A DNA stretch of 64,000 bases from Tabrizicola sp. (GTDB taxonomy: Bacteria; Pseudomonadota; Alphaproteobacteria; Rhodobacterales; Rhodobacteraceae), in contig NZ_JAEULP010000069.1 of the NCBI RefSeq assembly GCF_016792905.1, positions 1-64,000 on the forward strand. Reading direction: 5' to 3'. Numbering within the stretch: position 1 is the stretch's first letter; each line of letters opens with the position of its first letter. The notes under the pieces are model-generated. The model saw nothing but the letters and a program-made list of their open reading frames with translations, had not been told where the DNA came from and searched no databases. This document shows, in pieces, positions 16,951 to 26,632 of this stretch. A program made the translations under genes and the position numbers.

Positions 16951-16998
16951 GCCGGGTCTGTCGATCCGCACTAAGCAAGGGCCGATCTTGGGGGCTCC

Positions 16999-19182
16999 AT
17001 GAAAGCGTTCATTCAATTCCTTCTCGGACTGGTGCTGCTGATGCCCTTGCCGTCAGCGGCAGAATCGGTCCTGGAAGAGCTTCTGCCGAAAGTTGGCGCT
17101 GCGGAGCTGGTCGAAGGCGCCGACGGGTTCGGGCCTATCCGTGACGATACGCCCGCCGCCCCTGTCCTGAAGGGGAGCGAGACAATCGGCTGGGCCTTCG
17201 TCACCAGCGATTTCGTGTCGACCACCGGCTATTCCGGCAAGCCGATCCACACCCTTGTCGCCGTGGATAAGGAAGCGCGGATCATCGGTGTAAAGCTTCT
17301 GAAGCACTCGGAGCCCATCGTATTGATCGGAATTCCGCAGGCCAAGATCGATGCCCTGGCGCAAAGCTATGTCGGCGTCGACCTGGTGGCGGAGGCCAAG
17401 TCGGGCGGCACTTCGCATGACGTCGACATTATCTCGGGCGCCACCGTGACGGTGATGGTGATTGACGACTCCATCGTGCGCGCAGGGCTGAAGGTGGCAC
17501 GGACGCTTGGCCTGGGCGGGCTGGTGCCCGATGCGGCCCCCACCGGTCCGACCTATGAACTGAACCCGGACGCTACCGCCGCCCCGGACTGGATGGCGCT
17601 GGAAGGCGATGGCACTCTGCGGCGGTTGTCGCTGGACGTGGGACAGGTCAATGCCGCCTTCGCCGCGCTTGGCGACCCACGCGCCAGCGAACGCGCCCTG
17701 ACCGAGGCGCCCGAAACCACCTTCATCGAGATGCAGGCGGCGCTGGTGTCGCACCCCGCTATTGCCAAGGCCATTCTGGGCGAGGGCGAGGCGGCGAACC
17801 TGTCGAGCTGGTTGACACAGGGCGAAAGCGCGATCGTCATCGTCGGTCGCGGGCTCTACAGCTTCAAGGGCTCGGGCTATGTGCGGGGCGGTATCTTCGA
17901 CCGGATCGTGCTGATTCAGGATGATGTCTCGGTCCGATTCCACGACAAGATGCACAAGCGGCTGGTCGCGGTCGCAGCCAAGGACGCGCCGGAATTCACC
18001 GAAGTCGACCTGTTCAAGATTCCCGCTGACGTCGGGTTCGACCCGACAAAGCCGTTCCGCATCCAGCTTCTGGTGCAGCGCGAGGTCGGGCCGATCGAGA
18101 AGCTCTTCACCACCTTCGACCTTGGCTACCAGCTGCCCGAGAAATACCTGCGTCCCGTCGCGGCGCCAGTCGTGACCGAAGATACCGCCCCAGCCGAAGC
18201 GGTGGCGGCGCAGGACGAGACGGCGGCGCAGCAGGCGCTGTGGAAGCGGATCTGGGCCGACAAGCGGATCGAGATCGCGATCACGGCGGCGATGTTGGGC
18301 GTGCTGACGCTGGTCTTCTTCTTCCAGTTCTTCGCCACCCGGAATGCGCGCCGGTTCTACTGGTTCCGCATGGGCTTCCTGACCGTGACGCTGGTCTTTC
18401 TGGGCTGGTACGCGAACGCGCAATTGTCGGTGGTGAACCTGATGGCGCTGTTCGGGGCGCTGGTCAGCGGGTTCAGCTGGCAGGCGTTCCTTCTGGACCC
18501 CCTTACCTTCATCCTGTGGTTCAGCGTGGCGGCCTCGCTGATCTTCTGGGGGCGGGGGGCCTATTGCGGTTGGCTATGCCCGTTCGGCGCGCTGCAAGAG
18601 CTGACCAACCAGATCGCCCGCAAGCTGCATATCCCGCAATGGACGTTGCCTTGGGGTCTGCATGAGCGGTTGTGGCCGATCAAGTACATGATCTTCCTGG
18701 GCCTTTTCGGGGTAAGCCTGATGAGCATCGAGCAGGCCGAGCACCTGGCCGAGGTCGAGCCGTTCAAGACCGCGATCATCCTGAAGTTCGTGCGCGCCTG
18801 GCCTTTCGTGGCCTATGTGCTCGCGCTTCTGGCGGCGGGGCTGTTCGTCGAGCGGTTCTACTGCCGCTATCTCTGCCCGCTGGGTGCGGCGCTGGCGATC
18901 CCGGCGCGCATCCGCATGTTCGACTGGCTGAAGCGCTACCGCGAGTGCGGCAACCCCTGCCAGACCTGCGCCAACGAATGCCCGGTGCAGTCGATCCATC
19001 CGACGGGCGAGATCAATCCGAACGAATGCATCGACTGCCTGCACTGCCAGGTTCTGTACCAGTCGACGACCAAATGCCCGGTCGTGATCAAGAAGCTGAA
19101 GCGGCGCGAGACCGCTTCGGCAAGCCCGGCCCGCAACATCTCGGGCCATCCGAACTCACCCAAACCCCAACCTGCTGAATGA
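16999..19182 (+). CDS. nosR: NosR, membrane flavo-iron-sulfur protein for N2O reduction
   Basis: 727 residues, the normal NosR length. Order of parts: signal peptide (about 1-21), periplasmic FMN-binding domain with the covalent flavin motif SGAT at 146-149 (T149), a second periplasmic part, then membrane spans from about residue 425. Cytoplasmic-side polyferredoxin motifs follow: CGWLCPFGALQE and CRYLCPLGA, then CGNPCQTCANECP and CIDCLHC...CP. NosR is needed for nos expression and for electron delivery to NosZ. It is first in the nosRZDFYLX operon, 12 bases ahead of nosZ, behind an FNR-type box. Confidence 0.97.
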   Translation: MKAFIQFLLGLVLLMPLPSAAESVLEELLPKVGAAELVEGADGFGPIRDDTPAAPVLKGSETIGWAFVTSDFVSTTGYSGKPIHTLVAVDKEARIIGVKLLKHSEPIVLIGIPQAKIDALAQSYVGVDLVAEAKSGGTSHDVDIISGATVTVMVIDDSIVRAGLKVARTLGLGGLVPDAAPTGPTYELNPDATAAPDWMALEGDGTLRRLSLDVGQVNAAFAALGDPRASERALTEAPETTFIEMQAALVSHPAIAKAILGEGEAANLSSWLTQGESAIVIVGRGLYSFKGSGYVRGGIFDRIVLIQDDVSVRFHDKMHKRLVAVAAKDAPEFTEVDLFKIPADVGFDPTKPFRIQLLVQREVGPIEKLFTTFDLGYQLPEKYLRPVAAPVVTEDTAPAEAVAAQDETAAQQALWKRIWADKRIEIAITAAMLGVLTLVFFFQFFATRNARRFYWFRMGFLTVTLVFLGWYANAQLSVVNLMALFGALVSGFSWQAFLLDPLTFILWFSVAASLIFWGRGAYCGWLCPFGALQELTNQIARKLHIPQWTLPWGLHERLWPIKYMIFLGLFGVSLMSIEQAEHLAEVEPFKTAIILKFVRAWPFVAYVLALLAAGLFVERFYCRYLCPLGAALAIPARIRMFDWLKRYRECGNPCQTCANECPVQSIHPTGEINPNECIDCLHCQVLYQSTTKCPVVIKKLKRRETASASPARNISGHPNSPKPQPAE

Positions 19183-19194
19183 AAGGGACAGATC

Positions 19195-21147
19195 ATGTCT
19201 GAACGACCCACCTCGGGGATCTCACGCCGCGGCCTTCTGGGAGCCACGGCGGGCGGCGCGGCGCTTGCGGGCGCATTGGGCGGCCGCCTTGCGCTTGGCA
19301 CCGGCGCGGGTGTCGGCGCGCTGGCGCTTGGCACCTCGGCCGCCGTCGCACAGGCGGCGGAAGGCTTTGAAGTCGCACCCGGCCAGCTCGACACCCACTA
19401 CGGCTTCTGGTCTTCGGGCCAGACCGGCGAGATGCGCATCCTGGGCATCCCGTCCATGCGCGAGCTGATGCGGGTTCCGGTGTTCAACCGCTGCTCGGCC
19501 ACGGGCTGGGGCGAGACCAATGAATCGGTCCGCATCCACCAGCGCACGATGAGCGAGAAGACCAAGAAGCAGCTGGCCGCCAACGGCAAGAAGGTTCACG
19601 ACAACGGCGACCTGCACCACGTCCACATGTCGTTCACCGACGGCAAGTACGACGGCAAGTATCTGTTCATGAACGACAAGGCGAACACCCGCGTCGCCCG
19701 TGTCCGCGCCGACGTGATGAAGTGCGACGCGATCCTGGAGATTCCGAACGCCAAGGCGATCCACGGGATGCGGCCGCAGAAGTTCCCCGGCACCAAGTAC
19801 ATCTTCTGCAACGGCGAGGATGAGGCGCCGCTGGTCAACGACGGCTCGACCATGCAGGACGTGTCGACCTATGTGAACATCTTCACCGCGGTCGATGCCG
19901 AAGCCATGCTGCCTGCCTGGCAGGTCATGGTCTCGGGCAACCTGGACAACTGCGATGCGGACTATGAGGGCAAGTGGGCCTTCTCGACCAGCTACAACAG
20001 CGAAATGGGCATGACGCTGGCCGACATGACCGCGAGCGAGGCTGACCACGTCGTCGTCTTCAACATCGCTGCCATCGAGGCCGCCATCGCAGCCGGTGAA
20101 GGCGAAGAGCTGAACGGCGTCCGGGTGCTCGACGGGCGGAAGGACGCGAAGTCGCAGTTCACCCGCTACATCCCGATCCCGAACAACCCGCACGGCTGCA
20201 ACATGGCACCGGACAAGACGCACCTCTGCATCGGCGGCAAGCTGTCGCCCACCGTTACGGTGCTGGACGTCACCAAGTTCGACGCGCTGTTCAACGACAA
20301 CGCCGATCCGCAGACCGCCATCGTCGCGCAGCCGGAGCTGGGCCTTGGCCCGCTGCACACCGCCTTTGACGGCAACGGCAACGCCTATACCTCGCTGTTC
20401 CTGGACAGCCAGGTGGTGAAGTGGAACATCGCCGACGCGATCAAGGCCTATGCCGGCGAAAAGGTCGACCCGATCAAGGACAAGGTGGACGTGCAGTACC
20501 AGCCCGGCCACCTGAAGACCGTGATGGGCGAGACGCTGGAAGCGGAAAGCCAGTGGCTTGTCTGCCTCTGCAAGTTCTCGAAGGACCGCTTCCTGAACGT
20601 GGGCCCGCTGAAGCCGGAGAACGATCAGTTGATCGACATCTCGGGCGACAAGATGGTGGTGGTGCACGACGGACCGAACTTCGCCGAACCGCACGACGCC
20701 ATTGCCGTGGCGGCCTCGAAGCTGAACCCGCTGTCGGTCTGGAAGCGCGACGACAAGATGTGGGCCGAGACCCGCAAGCAGGCCGAGGCGGACGGGGTGA
20801 ACCTGGACGACTGGCAGGACATGGTGATCCGCGACAAGGACGATCCGAAGAAAGTTCGCGTCTACATCTCCAGCCAGGCGCCGAACTTCGCCCTGGAAAG
20901 CTTCACGGTGAAGGAGGGCGACGAGGTCACGGTGACGGTCACCAACCTGGACGACATCGACGACCTGACGCATGGCTTCACCATGGGCAACCACGGCGTG
21001 GCGATGGAAATCGGGCCGCAGGCGACCAGTTCCGTCACCTTCACGGCGGCGAATGCCGGGGTTTACTGGTACTATTGCCAGTGGTTCTGTCACGCCCTGC
21101 ACATGGAGATGCGCGGCCGGATGTTCGTGGAACCGACCGGGGCCTGA
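19195..21147 (+). CDS. nosZ: Nitrous-oxide reductase NosZ (clade I, Tat-exported)
   Basis: 650 residues. It reduces N2O to N2 in the periplasm, the last step of denitrification. The N-terminus has a twin-arginine signal ([13 protein letters not shown]) with a long hydrophobic, alanine-rich part to about residue 50. The seven-bladed beta-propeller with the CuZ site is marked by [16 protein letters not shown], and the C-terminal cupredoxin carries the CuA ligands in [15 protein letters not shown] (two Cys, His, Met) with the upstream His in [10 protein letters not shown]. The Tat signal and sequence place it in clade I, typical of alphaproteobacterial denitrifiers. No nitrite or NO reductase genes lie in the window. 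Confidence 0.98.
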   Translation: MSERPTSGISRRGLLGATAGGAALAGALGGRLALGTGAGVGALALGTSAAVAQAAEGFEVAPGQLDTHYGFWSSGQTGEMRILGIPSMRELMRVPVFNRCSATGWGETNESVRIHQRTMSEKTKKQLAANGKKVHDNGDLHHVHMSFTDGKYDGKYLFMNDKANTRVARVRADVMKCDAILEIPNAKAIHGMRPQKFPGTKYIFCNGEDEAPLVNDGSTMQDVSTYVNIFTAVDAEAMLPAWQVMVSGNLDNCDADYEGKWAFSTSYNSEMGMTLADMTASEADHVVVFNIAAIEAAIAAGEGEELNGVRVLDGRKDAKSQFTRYIPIPNNPHGCNMAPDKTHLCIGGKLSPTVTVLDVTKFDALFNDNADPQTAIVAQPELGLGPLHTAFDGNGNAYTSLFLDSQVVKWNIADAIKAYAGEKVDPIKDKVDVQYQPGHLKTVMGETLEAESQWLVCLCKFSKDRFLNVGPLKPENDQLIDISGDKMVVVHDGPNFAEPHDAIAVAASKLNPLSVWKRDDKMWAETRKQAEADGVNLDDWQDMVIRDKDDPKKVRVYISSQAPNFALESFTVKEGDEVTVTVTNLDDIDDLTHGFTMGNHGVAMEIGPQATSSVTFTAANAGVYWYYCQWFCHALHMEMRGRMFVEPTGA

Positions 21148-21148
21148 C

Positions 21149-22477
21149 ATGTTCGCGCGCCTGATCACCCTGCTGGTCCTGCTGTCCACGCCGATTTCGG
21201 CGGCGGATGTGCATGTCCAGCCGGGCAAGGGCACGCTGGCCGCAGCCATCGCCGGGGCGGCCCCCGGCGATGTGCTGATCCTCTCGGGCGGGGCCTATCT
21301 TGGCCCCGTCACCATCGACCGGACCCTGACCCTGCAAGGTGACGGCACCGCCACCATCGACGGCCAGGGTCAAGGCACCGTCATCACCGTCACCGGCGAC
21401 GACGTGGTGCTGACCGGCCTGCACATGACCGGCTCGGGCGGCGTCAACGCCGACATCGACTCTGCGGTCAAGATCGTAAAGGGCGCCGACCGCACGCGGG
21501 TCGAGGGCAACCTCTTGACCGACAACATGCATGGCGTGGATGTGCATGGTGGGCTGGATACCCGGGTCGTGGACAACGTGATCGAAGGCCGCAAGAACCC
21601 CCGCATGAACGAACGCGGCAACGGCATCTACGTCTGGAACAGTCCCGGCACCGTGATTGAGGGCAACGACGTTCGCTGGGGCCGCGACGGCATCTTCTCG
21701 AACGCGTCGAAAAAGGGCACCTACAAGAACAACCTGTTCCGCGACCTTCGTTTCGCCGTCCACTACATGTACACCCACGACAGCGAGATCAGCGGCAACA
21801 TCAGCATCGGCAACCACTTGGGCTTTGCCATTATGTTCAGCGACCGCGTGGTGGTGAAGGACAACCTCTCGCTGGGCGACCGCGAACACGGGCTGATGCT
21901 GAACTTCGCCAACAACGCCGATGTGGCGGGCAATCTCGTGCGAGGTGGCACCAAGAAATGCCTGTTCATCTACAACGCCCACAAGAACCTGATCGCGAAC
22001 AACCGCTTCGAAGGCTGCGGCATCGGCATCCACTTCACCGCAGGATCGGAACGCAACATGCTGACCGGCAACGCCTTCATCGCCAACCAGGAGCAGGTGA
22101 AATACGTCGGCACAAGGTTCATGGAGTGGAGCTTCGAAGGGCGCGGCAACTACTGGTCGGACCATCCGGCCTTCGACCTGAACGGCGATGGCATTGCCGA
22201 CGGGGTCTATCGCCCGAACGACCTGATGGACCATATCCTGTGGTCGCAACCCGCAGCCAAACTCTTGACCGGCTCTCCCGCCGTGCAGCTGGTGCGCTGG
22301 TCGCAGTCCTCGTTTCCGGCGATCCTGCCGGGCGGCGTGACCGACAGCCATCCCCTGATGCAGCCCATCACCATTCCCGTCCGAGCTGACGTTGCCGCCA
22401 TGGAAGCGGCCGTCGCGGGACGCTGGAGCAAAGGCAATTACGATGATCTCGACATTGACGATCTCGGCACTCACTAA
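21149..22477 (+). CDS. nosD: NosD, periplasmic copper-site maturation protein
   Basis: 442 residues from the ATG at 21149, one base after the nosZ stop codon; the open frame upstream lies inside nosZ. A signal peptide (MFARLITLLVLLSTPISA) precedes a right-handed parallel beta-helix made of CASH-type repeats (for example DNVIEGRKNP, GNDVRWGRDGIFSNAS, GNISIGNHLGFAIMFSD). NosD works with NosF and NosY to supply sulfur/copper for the CuZ centre of NosZ. Its end overlaps nosF by 35 bases. Confidence 0.96.
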   Translation: MFARLITLLVLLSTPISAADVHVQPGKGTLAAAIAGAAPGDVLILSGGAYLGPVTIDRTLTLQGDGTATIDGQGQGTVITVTGDDVVLTGLHMTGSGGVNADIDSAVKIVKGADRTRVEGNLLTDNMHGVDVHGGLDTRVVDNVIEGRKNPRMNERGNGIYVWNSPGTVIEGNDVRWGRDGIFSNASKKGTYKNNLFRDLRFAVHYMYTHDSEISGNISIGNHLGFAIMFSDRVVVKDNLSLGDREHGLMLNFANNADVAGNLVRGGTKKCLFIYNAHKNLIANNRFEGCGIGIHFTAGSERNMLTGNAFIANQEQVKYVGTRFMEWSFEGRGNYWSDHPAFDLNGDGIADGVYRPNDLMDHILWSQPAAKLLTGSPAVQLVRWSQSSFPAILPGGVTDSHPLMQPITIPVRADVAAMEAAVAGRWSKGNYDDLDIDDLGTH

Positions 22478-23339
22478 GCGCTTCGGTGAGGTGGCCGCGC
22501 TGACCGGGGTCAGCCTGACCGTTGCTCCCGGCGAACGGGTGGCGCTGCTTGGTCACAACGGCGCGGGCAAGTCGACGCTGATGAAGATCATCCTTGGCCT
22601 GATCCCGATGACCAGCGGTCAGGTCACGATCTGCGACGCCGCCCCCGGTTCGGCCGCCGCCCGTCGCGCTGCGGCTTACCTGCCCGAAAATGCCGCCTTC
22701 CATCCGGCGCTGACCGGACTGGAGATGATCCGACACTACCTGACTCTGCGCGGCGAAAGTCCGTCGCTGGCGATGCCGCTTCTGGAGAAGGTCGGTCTCG
22801 CCCAAGCCGCCCGCCGCCGGATCGGCACTTATTCCAAGGGCATGCGACAGCGCGTCGGGCTGGCGCAGGCGCTGATCGGTCATCCCCGCCTTCTGGTGCT
22901 GGACGAGCCGACCTCGGGCCTCGATCCGGTTTCGCGGCGCGAGTTCTATACGCTTCTCGACGATCTTGCAGCAAAAGGCGCGTCGATCCTCCTATCCTCT
23001 CACGCGTTGACCGAAGTGGAGGCGCGAACCGACCGCATCGTGATCCTGTCCAAGGGGCAGATGGTCGCCGAGGGCTCGCTGCCCGAGTTGCGCCGCCGGG
23101 CTGACCTGCCGGTCGCGCTTCATGTCACTGCGCGCAATGGCTATGCGCCCGACATCGCCCGGGCACTACCCAACGCAATCCTGGTCGACGGGGCGTTGCA
23201 CCTGACCTGCCCGCAGTCAAAGAAGCTGGAAACGCTGGGCCGTATTGCGGGGCTTGGCGACAAGGTGGCCGACCTCGAAGTGCTTCCGCCAAGCCTTGAG
23301 GATCTCTACGCCCATTTCAGCCAGGGGACCGCGCAATGA
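22443..23339 (+). CDS. nosF: NosF, ABC transporter ATP-binding protein
   Basis: 298 residues from the ATG at 22443, in the overlap with the end of nosD; 17 upstream codons in frame are not needed by the family. Walker A GHNGAGKST, the signature region YSKGMRQRVGLAQAL, and Walker B LLVLDEPTSGLDP are present, then the H-loop SSHALTEVE. It powers the NosDFY complex needed for NosZ CuZ assembly. It overlaps nosY by ATGA. Confidence 0.96.
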   Translation: MISTLTISALTKRFGEVAALTGVSLTVAPGERVALLGHNGAGKSTLMKIILGLIPMTSGQVTICDAAPGSAAARRAAAYLPENAAFHPALTGLEMIRHYLTLRGESPSLAMPLLEKVGLAQAARRRIGTYSKGMRQRVGLAQALIGHPRLLVLDEPTSGLDPVSRREFYTLLDDLAAKGASILLSSHALTEVEARTDRIVILSKGQMVAEGSLPELRRRADLPVALHVTARNGYAPDIARALPNAILVDGALHLTCPQSKKLETLGRIAGLGDKVADLEVLPPSLEDLYAHFSQGTAQ

Positions 23340-24157
23340 TCCGCATCCTGTCAACCGCCCGAACCGAGTTCCGCATCGCGCTCCGCAACCGCTGGGTCGC
23401 CATCGCGATGGTGCTGATGGCGGTCTTTTCGCTGGTCCTCGCGCTGGCTGGCTCCGCTCCGACCGGCGGGCTGGGGGTGGACCGGCTGTCTGTCACGGTC
23501 GCCTCGCTGACCTCGCTGTCGGTTTACCTGATCCCGCTTCTCGCGCTGCTGATGAGCTTCGATGCCATAGCCGGAGAGACGGAACGGGGTACGCTGCCCC
23601 TCCTTCTCGCCTATCCAATCGCGCGGTGGGAGATACTGACGGGCAAGCTCTTTGCCCATCTTGCCATCCTGGCGCTGGCGGTCCTGCTGGGGCACGGTCT
23701 AGCTGCCGCCGTCACCTTCTGGTCTGATCCGACGGCGGTGAACGGGCTGTCGGCGCTGTGGCGGCTGTCCTGGTCTTCGGTCCTGCTGGGCGCGACCTTC
23801 CTGGGCGCGGGGTATGCTCTTTCGGCTCTAAGCCGCCGTCCCTCCGGAGCGGCAGGCCTCGCCATCGGGCTCTGGCTTGGCCTTGTCGTCCTTTACGACC
23901 TCGCGCTTCTTTCGGCCATCGTCGCCGACAACGGCGGCTGGTTCACCACTGACGCCTTCCCGGTCGCGCTCCTGGCCAACCCGGCCGATGCGTTCCGTCT
24001 GTTCAACCTCACCGCCTCGGGTGCCACTGCCGCCGCCGCCGGGGTGGGCGGGGCCGCGGACGCCATTCCGCTGTGGCAATCGCTTGCCTCGGTCCTGCTC
24101 TGGCCGCTTGCCGCGCTGGCCCTCGCCATCGCCGCCTTCCGAAAGGTAACGCCATGA
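23336..24157 (+). CDS. nosY: NosY, ABC-type membrane subunit
   Basis: 273 residues with about six membrane spans, ABC2-type permease. The N-terminal ILSTARTEFRIALRNRWVAI and the loop FDAIAGETERGTLPLLLAYPI are typical of NosY. It forms the membrane part of the NosDFY complex for CuZ maturation. Start and stop overlap nosF and nosL by four bases each. Confidence 0.96.
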   Translation: MIRILSTARTEFRIALRNRWVAIAMVLMAVFSLVLALAGSAPTGGLGVDRLSVTVASLTSLSVYLIPLLALLMSFDAIAGETERGTLPLLLAYPIARWEILTGKLFAHLAILALAVLLGHGLAAAVTFWSDPTAVNGLSALWRLSWSSVLLGATFLGAGYALSALSRRPSGAAGLAIGLWLGLVVLYDLALLSAIVADNGGWFTTDAFPVALLANPADAFRLFNLTASGATAAAAGVGGAADAIPLWQSLASVLLWPLAALALAIAAFRKVTP

Positions 24158-24708
24158 AGCGCGTCCTTCTCTTCGCTCTCGCTCTATCCGCCTGCCAGGA
24201 AGATATCGCCCAGAACACCGACCCGCTGCCGCTTACACCGGAAACGCTGGGGTACTTCTGCCAGATGAACCTCCTGGAGCACGAGGGTCCTAAGGGGCAG
24301 GTCCATCTCGACGGCCTGCCCGGTGCCCCCCTGTTCTTCAGCCAGGTGAGCGACCTTGTGACCTACCTCCGCCTGCCTGAGCAGAGCAACACCGTGCTTG
24401 CGATCTATGTCAGCGACATGGGGGCTGCGGGGGCAACCTGGGACCAGCCCGGCGCGGAGAACTGGACGGATGCCACGAAGGCCACCTATGTCGTAGGAGC
24501 CGATGTGACCGGCGGCATGGGGGCGCCGGAGCTTGCGCCCTTTGCCGACCCCGCCAAGGCCCGCGCCTTCGCGGCGCTGCACGGAGGTTCGATCATGGGG
24601 CTGGAGGCGATCCCCGACAGCGCGCTCACGCCCCTGACCCCCGATCTCACCGGGGGCGACGACGACTATGCCCGCCGCCTGAAATCACTGTCCGGAACTG
24701 GGGGCTGA
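24154..24708 (+). CDS. nosL: NosL, outer-membrane/periplasmic copper chaperone lipoprotein
   Basis: 184 residues from the ATG at 24154 (ATGA overlap with nosY). The lipoprotein signal MKRVLLFALALSAC ends in a lipobox with C14. The mature part has the NosL pattern: CQMNLLEHEGPKGQVH with the Cys and Met copper(I) ligands near residues 36-38, then FFSQVSDLVTYL and a C-terminal domain with GSIMGLEAIPDSAL. NosL delivers copper(I) to NosDFY for building NosZ. Confidence 0.95.
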   Translation: MKRVLLFALALSACQEDIAQNTDPLPLTPETLGYFCQMNLLEHEGPKGQVHLDGLPGAPLFFSQVSDLVTYLRLPEQSNTVLAIYVSDMGAAGATWDQPGAENWTDATKATYVVGADVTGGMGAPELAPFADPAKARAFAALHGGSIMGLEAIPDSALTPLTPDLTGGDDDYARRLKSLSGTGG

Positions 24709-24710
24709 CC

Positions 24711-25607
24711 ATGTTGACCCGTCGCCGCTTCATCGCCATTTCGGCCGCCCTGGCCCCCTCAATGGCGTTTGCGCAGAAATCCGAACTGCATGTTGAAACC
24801 GGCATCGCCCTTGGCGCGAATGTCACTCTGCGGCTGCAACATCCCGAAGCGCCGCAGCTTGCCGCGCTGGCCATGGCCGAGATCCGGCGGCTGGAGCGGG
24901 TGTTCTCCCTTTACCTGCCCGACTCTGCGCTCGTCCGGCTGAACCGAGAGGGTCAGCTTCGCGATCCGGCCTTCGAGCTTCTGGAATGCCTTGCGCTGGC
25001 GGGTGCGGTCCATGCCGCAAGCGAGGGACGATTCGATCCGACAGTCCAGCCGCTGTGGCGGGCGGAGGCGCTGGCGCGCGAGGCGGGGCGGCCACTGTCG
25101 GACATCGAGCGGGCGGCTGCCGGGGCGCTGATCGACTGGGCGTCCGTCAGGCTGGAGCCGGAGGCCATCACGCTCCGTCCCGGCATGGCACTTACGCTGA
25201 ACGGCATCGCCCAGGGCTATGTCGCGGACCGCGTCGCCGCGCTGTTGGCCGCACATGGTCTGACCCGTGCCCTGATTGACACTGGTGAGATGGTGGCGCT
25301 GCCCGACGGCGGCTGGCCGGTCGAGCTGGAACCGGGCGGCAGACTGGACTTGCGGGATCGGGCGCTCGCAACCTCGGCGCCGCTGGGAATGACCTTTGGC
25401 GCTGATGGCATCACGAGCCACATTCTTGACCCGCGGACCGCGCGCCCCGTTGGCCCGACCTGGCACAGCATAAGCATTTCGGCGCGTTCGGCCGCGCTGG
25501 CGGACGCCCTCTCGACCGCGGCATGTCTGGCTGAGGATCGCGAGACGATGGACCGGATTGTGGGTCGGTTCCCAGCTGCGGTCATCGAAGGGACAGCGAT
25601 AGGCTGA
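24711..25607 (+). CDS. nosX: NosX, ApbE-family FAD:protein FMN transferase
   Basis: 298 residues. The N-terminus has a Tat-like signal (LTRRRFIAISAALAPSMAFA). The ApbE fold is shown by LERVFSLYLPDSALVRLNREG, EGRFDPTVQPLW, and TSHILDPRTARPVG near the end. ApbE proteins transfer FMN from FAD to a threonine of target proteins; the target here is most likely T149 in NosR. It is the last gene of the nos operon, three bases after nosL. Confidence 0.94.
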   Translation: MLTRRRFIAISAALAPSMAFAQKSELHVETGIALGANVTLRLQHPEAPQLAALAMAEIRRLERVFSLYLPDSALVRLNREGQLRDPAFELLECLALAGAVHAASEGRFDPTVQPLWRAEALAREAGRPLSDIERAAAGALIDWASVRLEPEAITLRPGMALTLNGIAQGYVADRVAALLAAHGLTRALIDTGEMVALPDGGWPVELEPGGRLDLRDRALATSAPLGMTFGADGITSHILDPRTARPVGPTWHSISISARSAALADALSTAACLAEDRETMDRIVGRFPAAVIEGTAIG

Positions 25608-25612
25608 TCCCG

Positions 25613-25636
25613 TCCGGCACGCAGAACGATGCCGGG
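25613..25636 (+). terminator. Weak candidate terminator after nosX
   Basis: CCGGCA (25614-25619) and TGCCGG (25630-25635) can pair, with a T-G pair extending the stem, five bases after the nosX stop codon. No T-run follows. It is the only stem in the 176-base gap before the iclR gene. Confidence 0.3.
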
Positions 25637-25704
25637 AATGACACAAGGCGGCGAGCGGGCCGTCACCCGGCCCTTGGTTCCTTGGGCAGGCCCACGGACT
25701 TGTT

Positions 25705-25720
25705 GGTCGAACGTTGAACC
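25705..25720. promoter_or_regulatory. Candidate IclR operator upstream of iclR
   Basis: GGTCGAACGTTGAACC is a 16-base imperfect palindrome (6 of 8 pairs match), 63 bases ahead of the chosen iclR start. TGAACCATG occurs here and again 36 bases downstream. This could be an autoregulatory site. Confidence 0.3.
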
Positions 25721-25783
25721 ATGGCGAGACTGCCACTATTGTCTTTACAAGCTGAACCATGCTGCAATCGGATCCTTCCCGCC

Positions 25784-26632
25784 ATGGCCGAAGACAAAGC
25801 GCAACGATATACGGCGCCCGCGCTAGAGAAAGGGCTGGATATCCTTGAACTGCTGTCCTCGTCGGTGGTCGGACTGTCGCTGAGCGAAATCGCGCGGGAT
25901 CTTGGCCGGTCGGTGTCGGAGATCTTTCGCATGCTCGTGGTATTGCAGGAGCGCGGCTATATCGCCCAGGATCCGGCGTCCGAAAAATACGGGCTGACGA
26001 TGCGCCTGTTCGAGGTTGCGCACCGGACGCCGCTGATCCAGCGGCTGACAACGGCGGCAGAACCCCTGATGCGCGACCTTGCGCACCGGATCAACCAGTC
26101 GGTGCACCTGGCGATCCTGTCCGACGATGCGGTGCTGATCGTGGGGCAGGTCGACCCGCCCGCGCGGCATGTCATGTCGGTACGGCTCGGCACGCGGGTC
26201 GATTTGTGGCGGGCATCGTCGGGGCGGGTGATGATGGCCTATCAGGATGAGGACCGGCTGGCCGAAATGCTGCGGCGGACCCCGTTGCCCGCGGGCGCGG
26301 ACGAAACCCGGCTGCGGGCCGATCTGGCTGACATCAGGAAACGCGGACACGAGGTGGTGGACAGTTTCGTCGTCAAGGGCGTGGTGAACATTTCCGTGCC
26401 GATCATCGACCACTCGGGCCATGCCGTTGCGGCACTGACCGTCCCCCATATCGAACGCTTCGGCGAGTCGGTCAGCCTGGCGGATTGCTGCGTTCAAGCG
26501 ATCGGCATTGCCGACAAGCTGACCCGCCGCCTGGGTGGCGGTGCCGTGGACCGTGGCTACGACAGATCAAGCGAAACGGCGGGCGTCTCCAGCGCGGTGA
26601 AGCAGGCCTCAACCAGGGCCATCGTCTCGTAG
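25784..26632 (+). CDS. IclR-family transcriptional regulator
   Basis: 282 residues from the ATG at 25784 (MAEDKAQRY); a frame start at 25721 covers the putative operator. The winged helix-turn-helix is LEKGLDILELLSSSVVGLSLSEIARDLGRSVSEIFRMLVVLQERGYI, and the effector domain runs to about residue 250 (LADCCVQAIGIADKL). IclR proteins control acetate, aromatic and sugar-acid catabolism. The last 28 residues look non-homologous and overlap the end of the convergent oxidoreductase by 76 bases. Position at the edge of the sugar-acid island makes it the likely regulator of that island. Confidence 0.9.
   Translation: MAEDKAQRYTAPALEKGLDILELLSSSVVGLSLSEIARDLGRSVSEIFRMLVVLQERGYIAQDPASEKYGLTMRLFEVAHRTPLIQRLTTAAEPLMRDLAHRINQSVHLAILSDDAVLIVGQVDPPARHVMSVRLGTRVDLWRASSGRVMMAYQDEDRLAEMLRRTPLPAGADETRLRADLADIRKRGHEVVDSFVVKGVVNISVPIIDHSGHAVAALTVPHIERFGESVSLADCCVQAIGIADKLTRRLGGGAVDRGYDRSSETAGVSSAVKQASTRAIVS

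Noticed and set aside
19222-21249. Minus-strand open frame of 675 codons antisense to nosZ
   Set aside because: Same reason: His/Arg/Val-rich shadow of a highly conserved gene.
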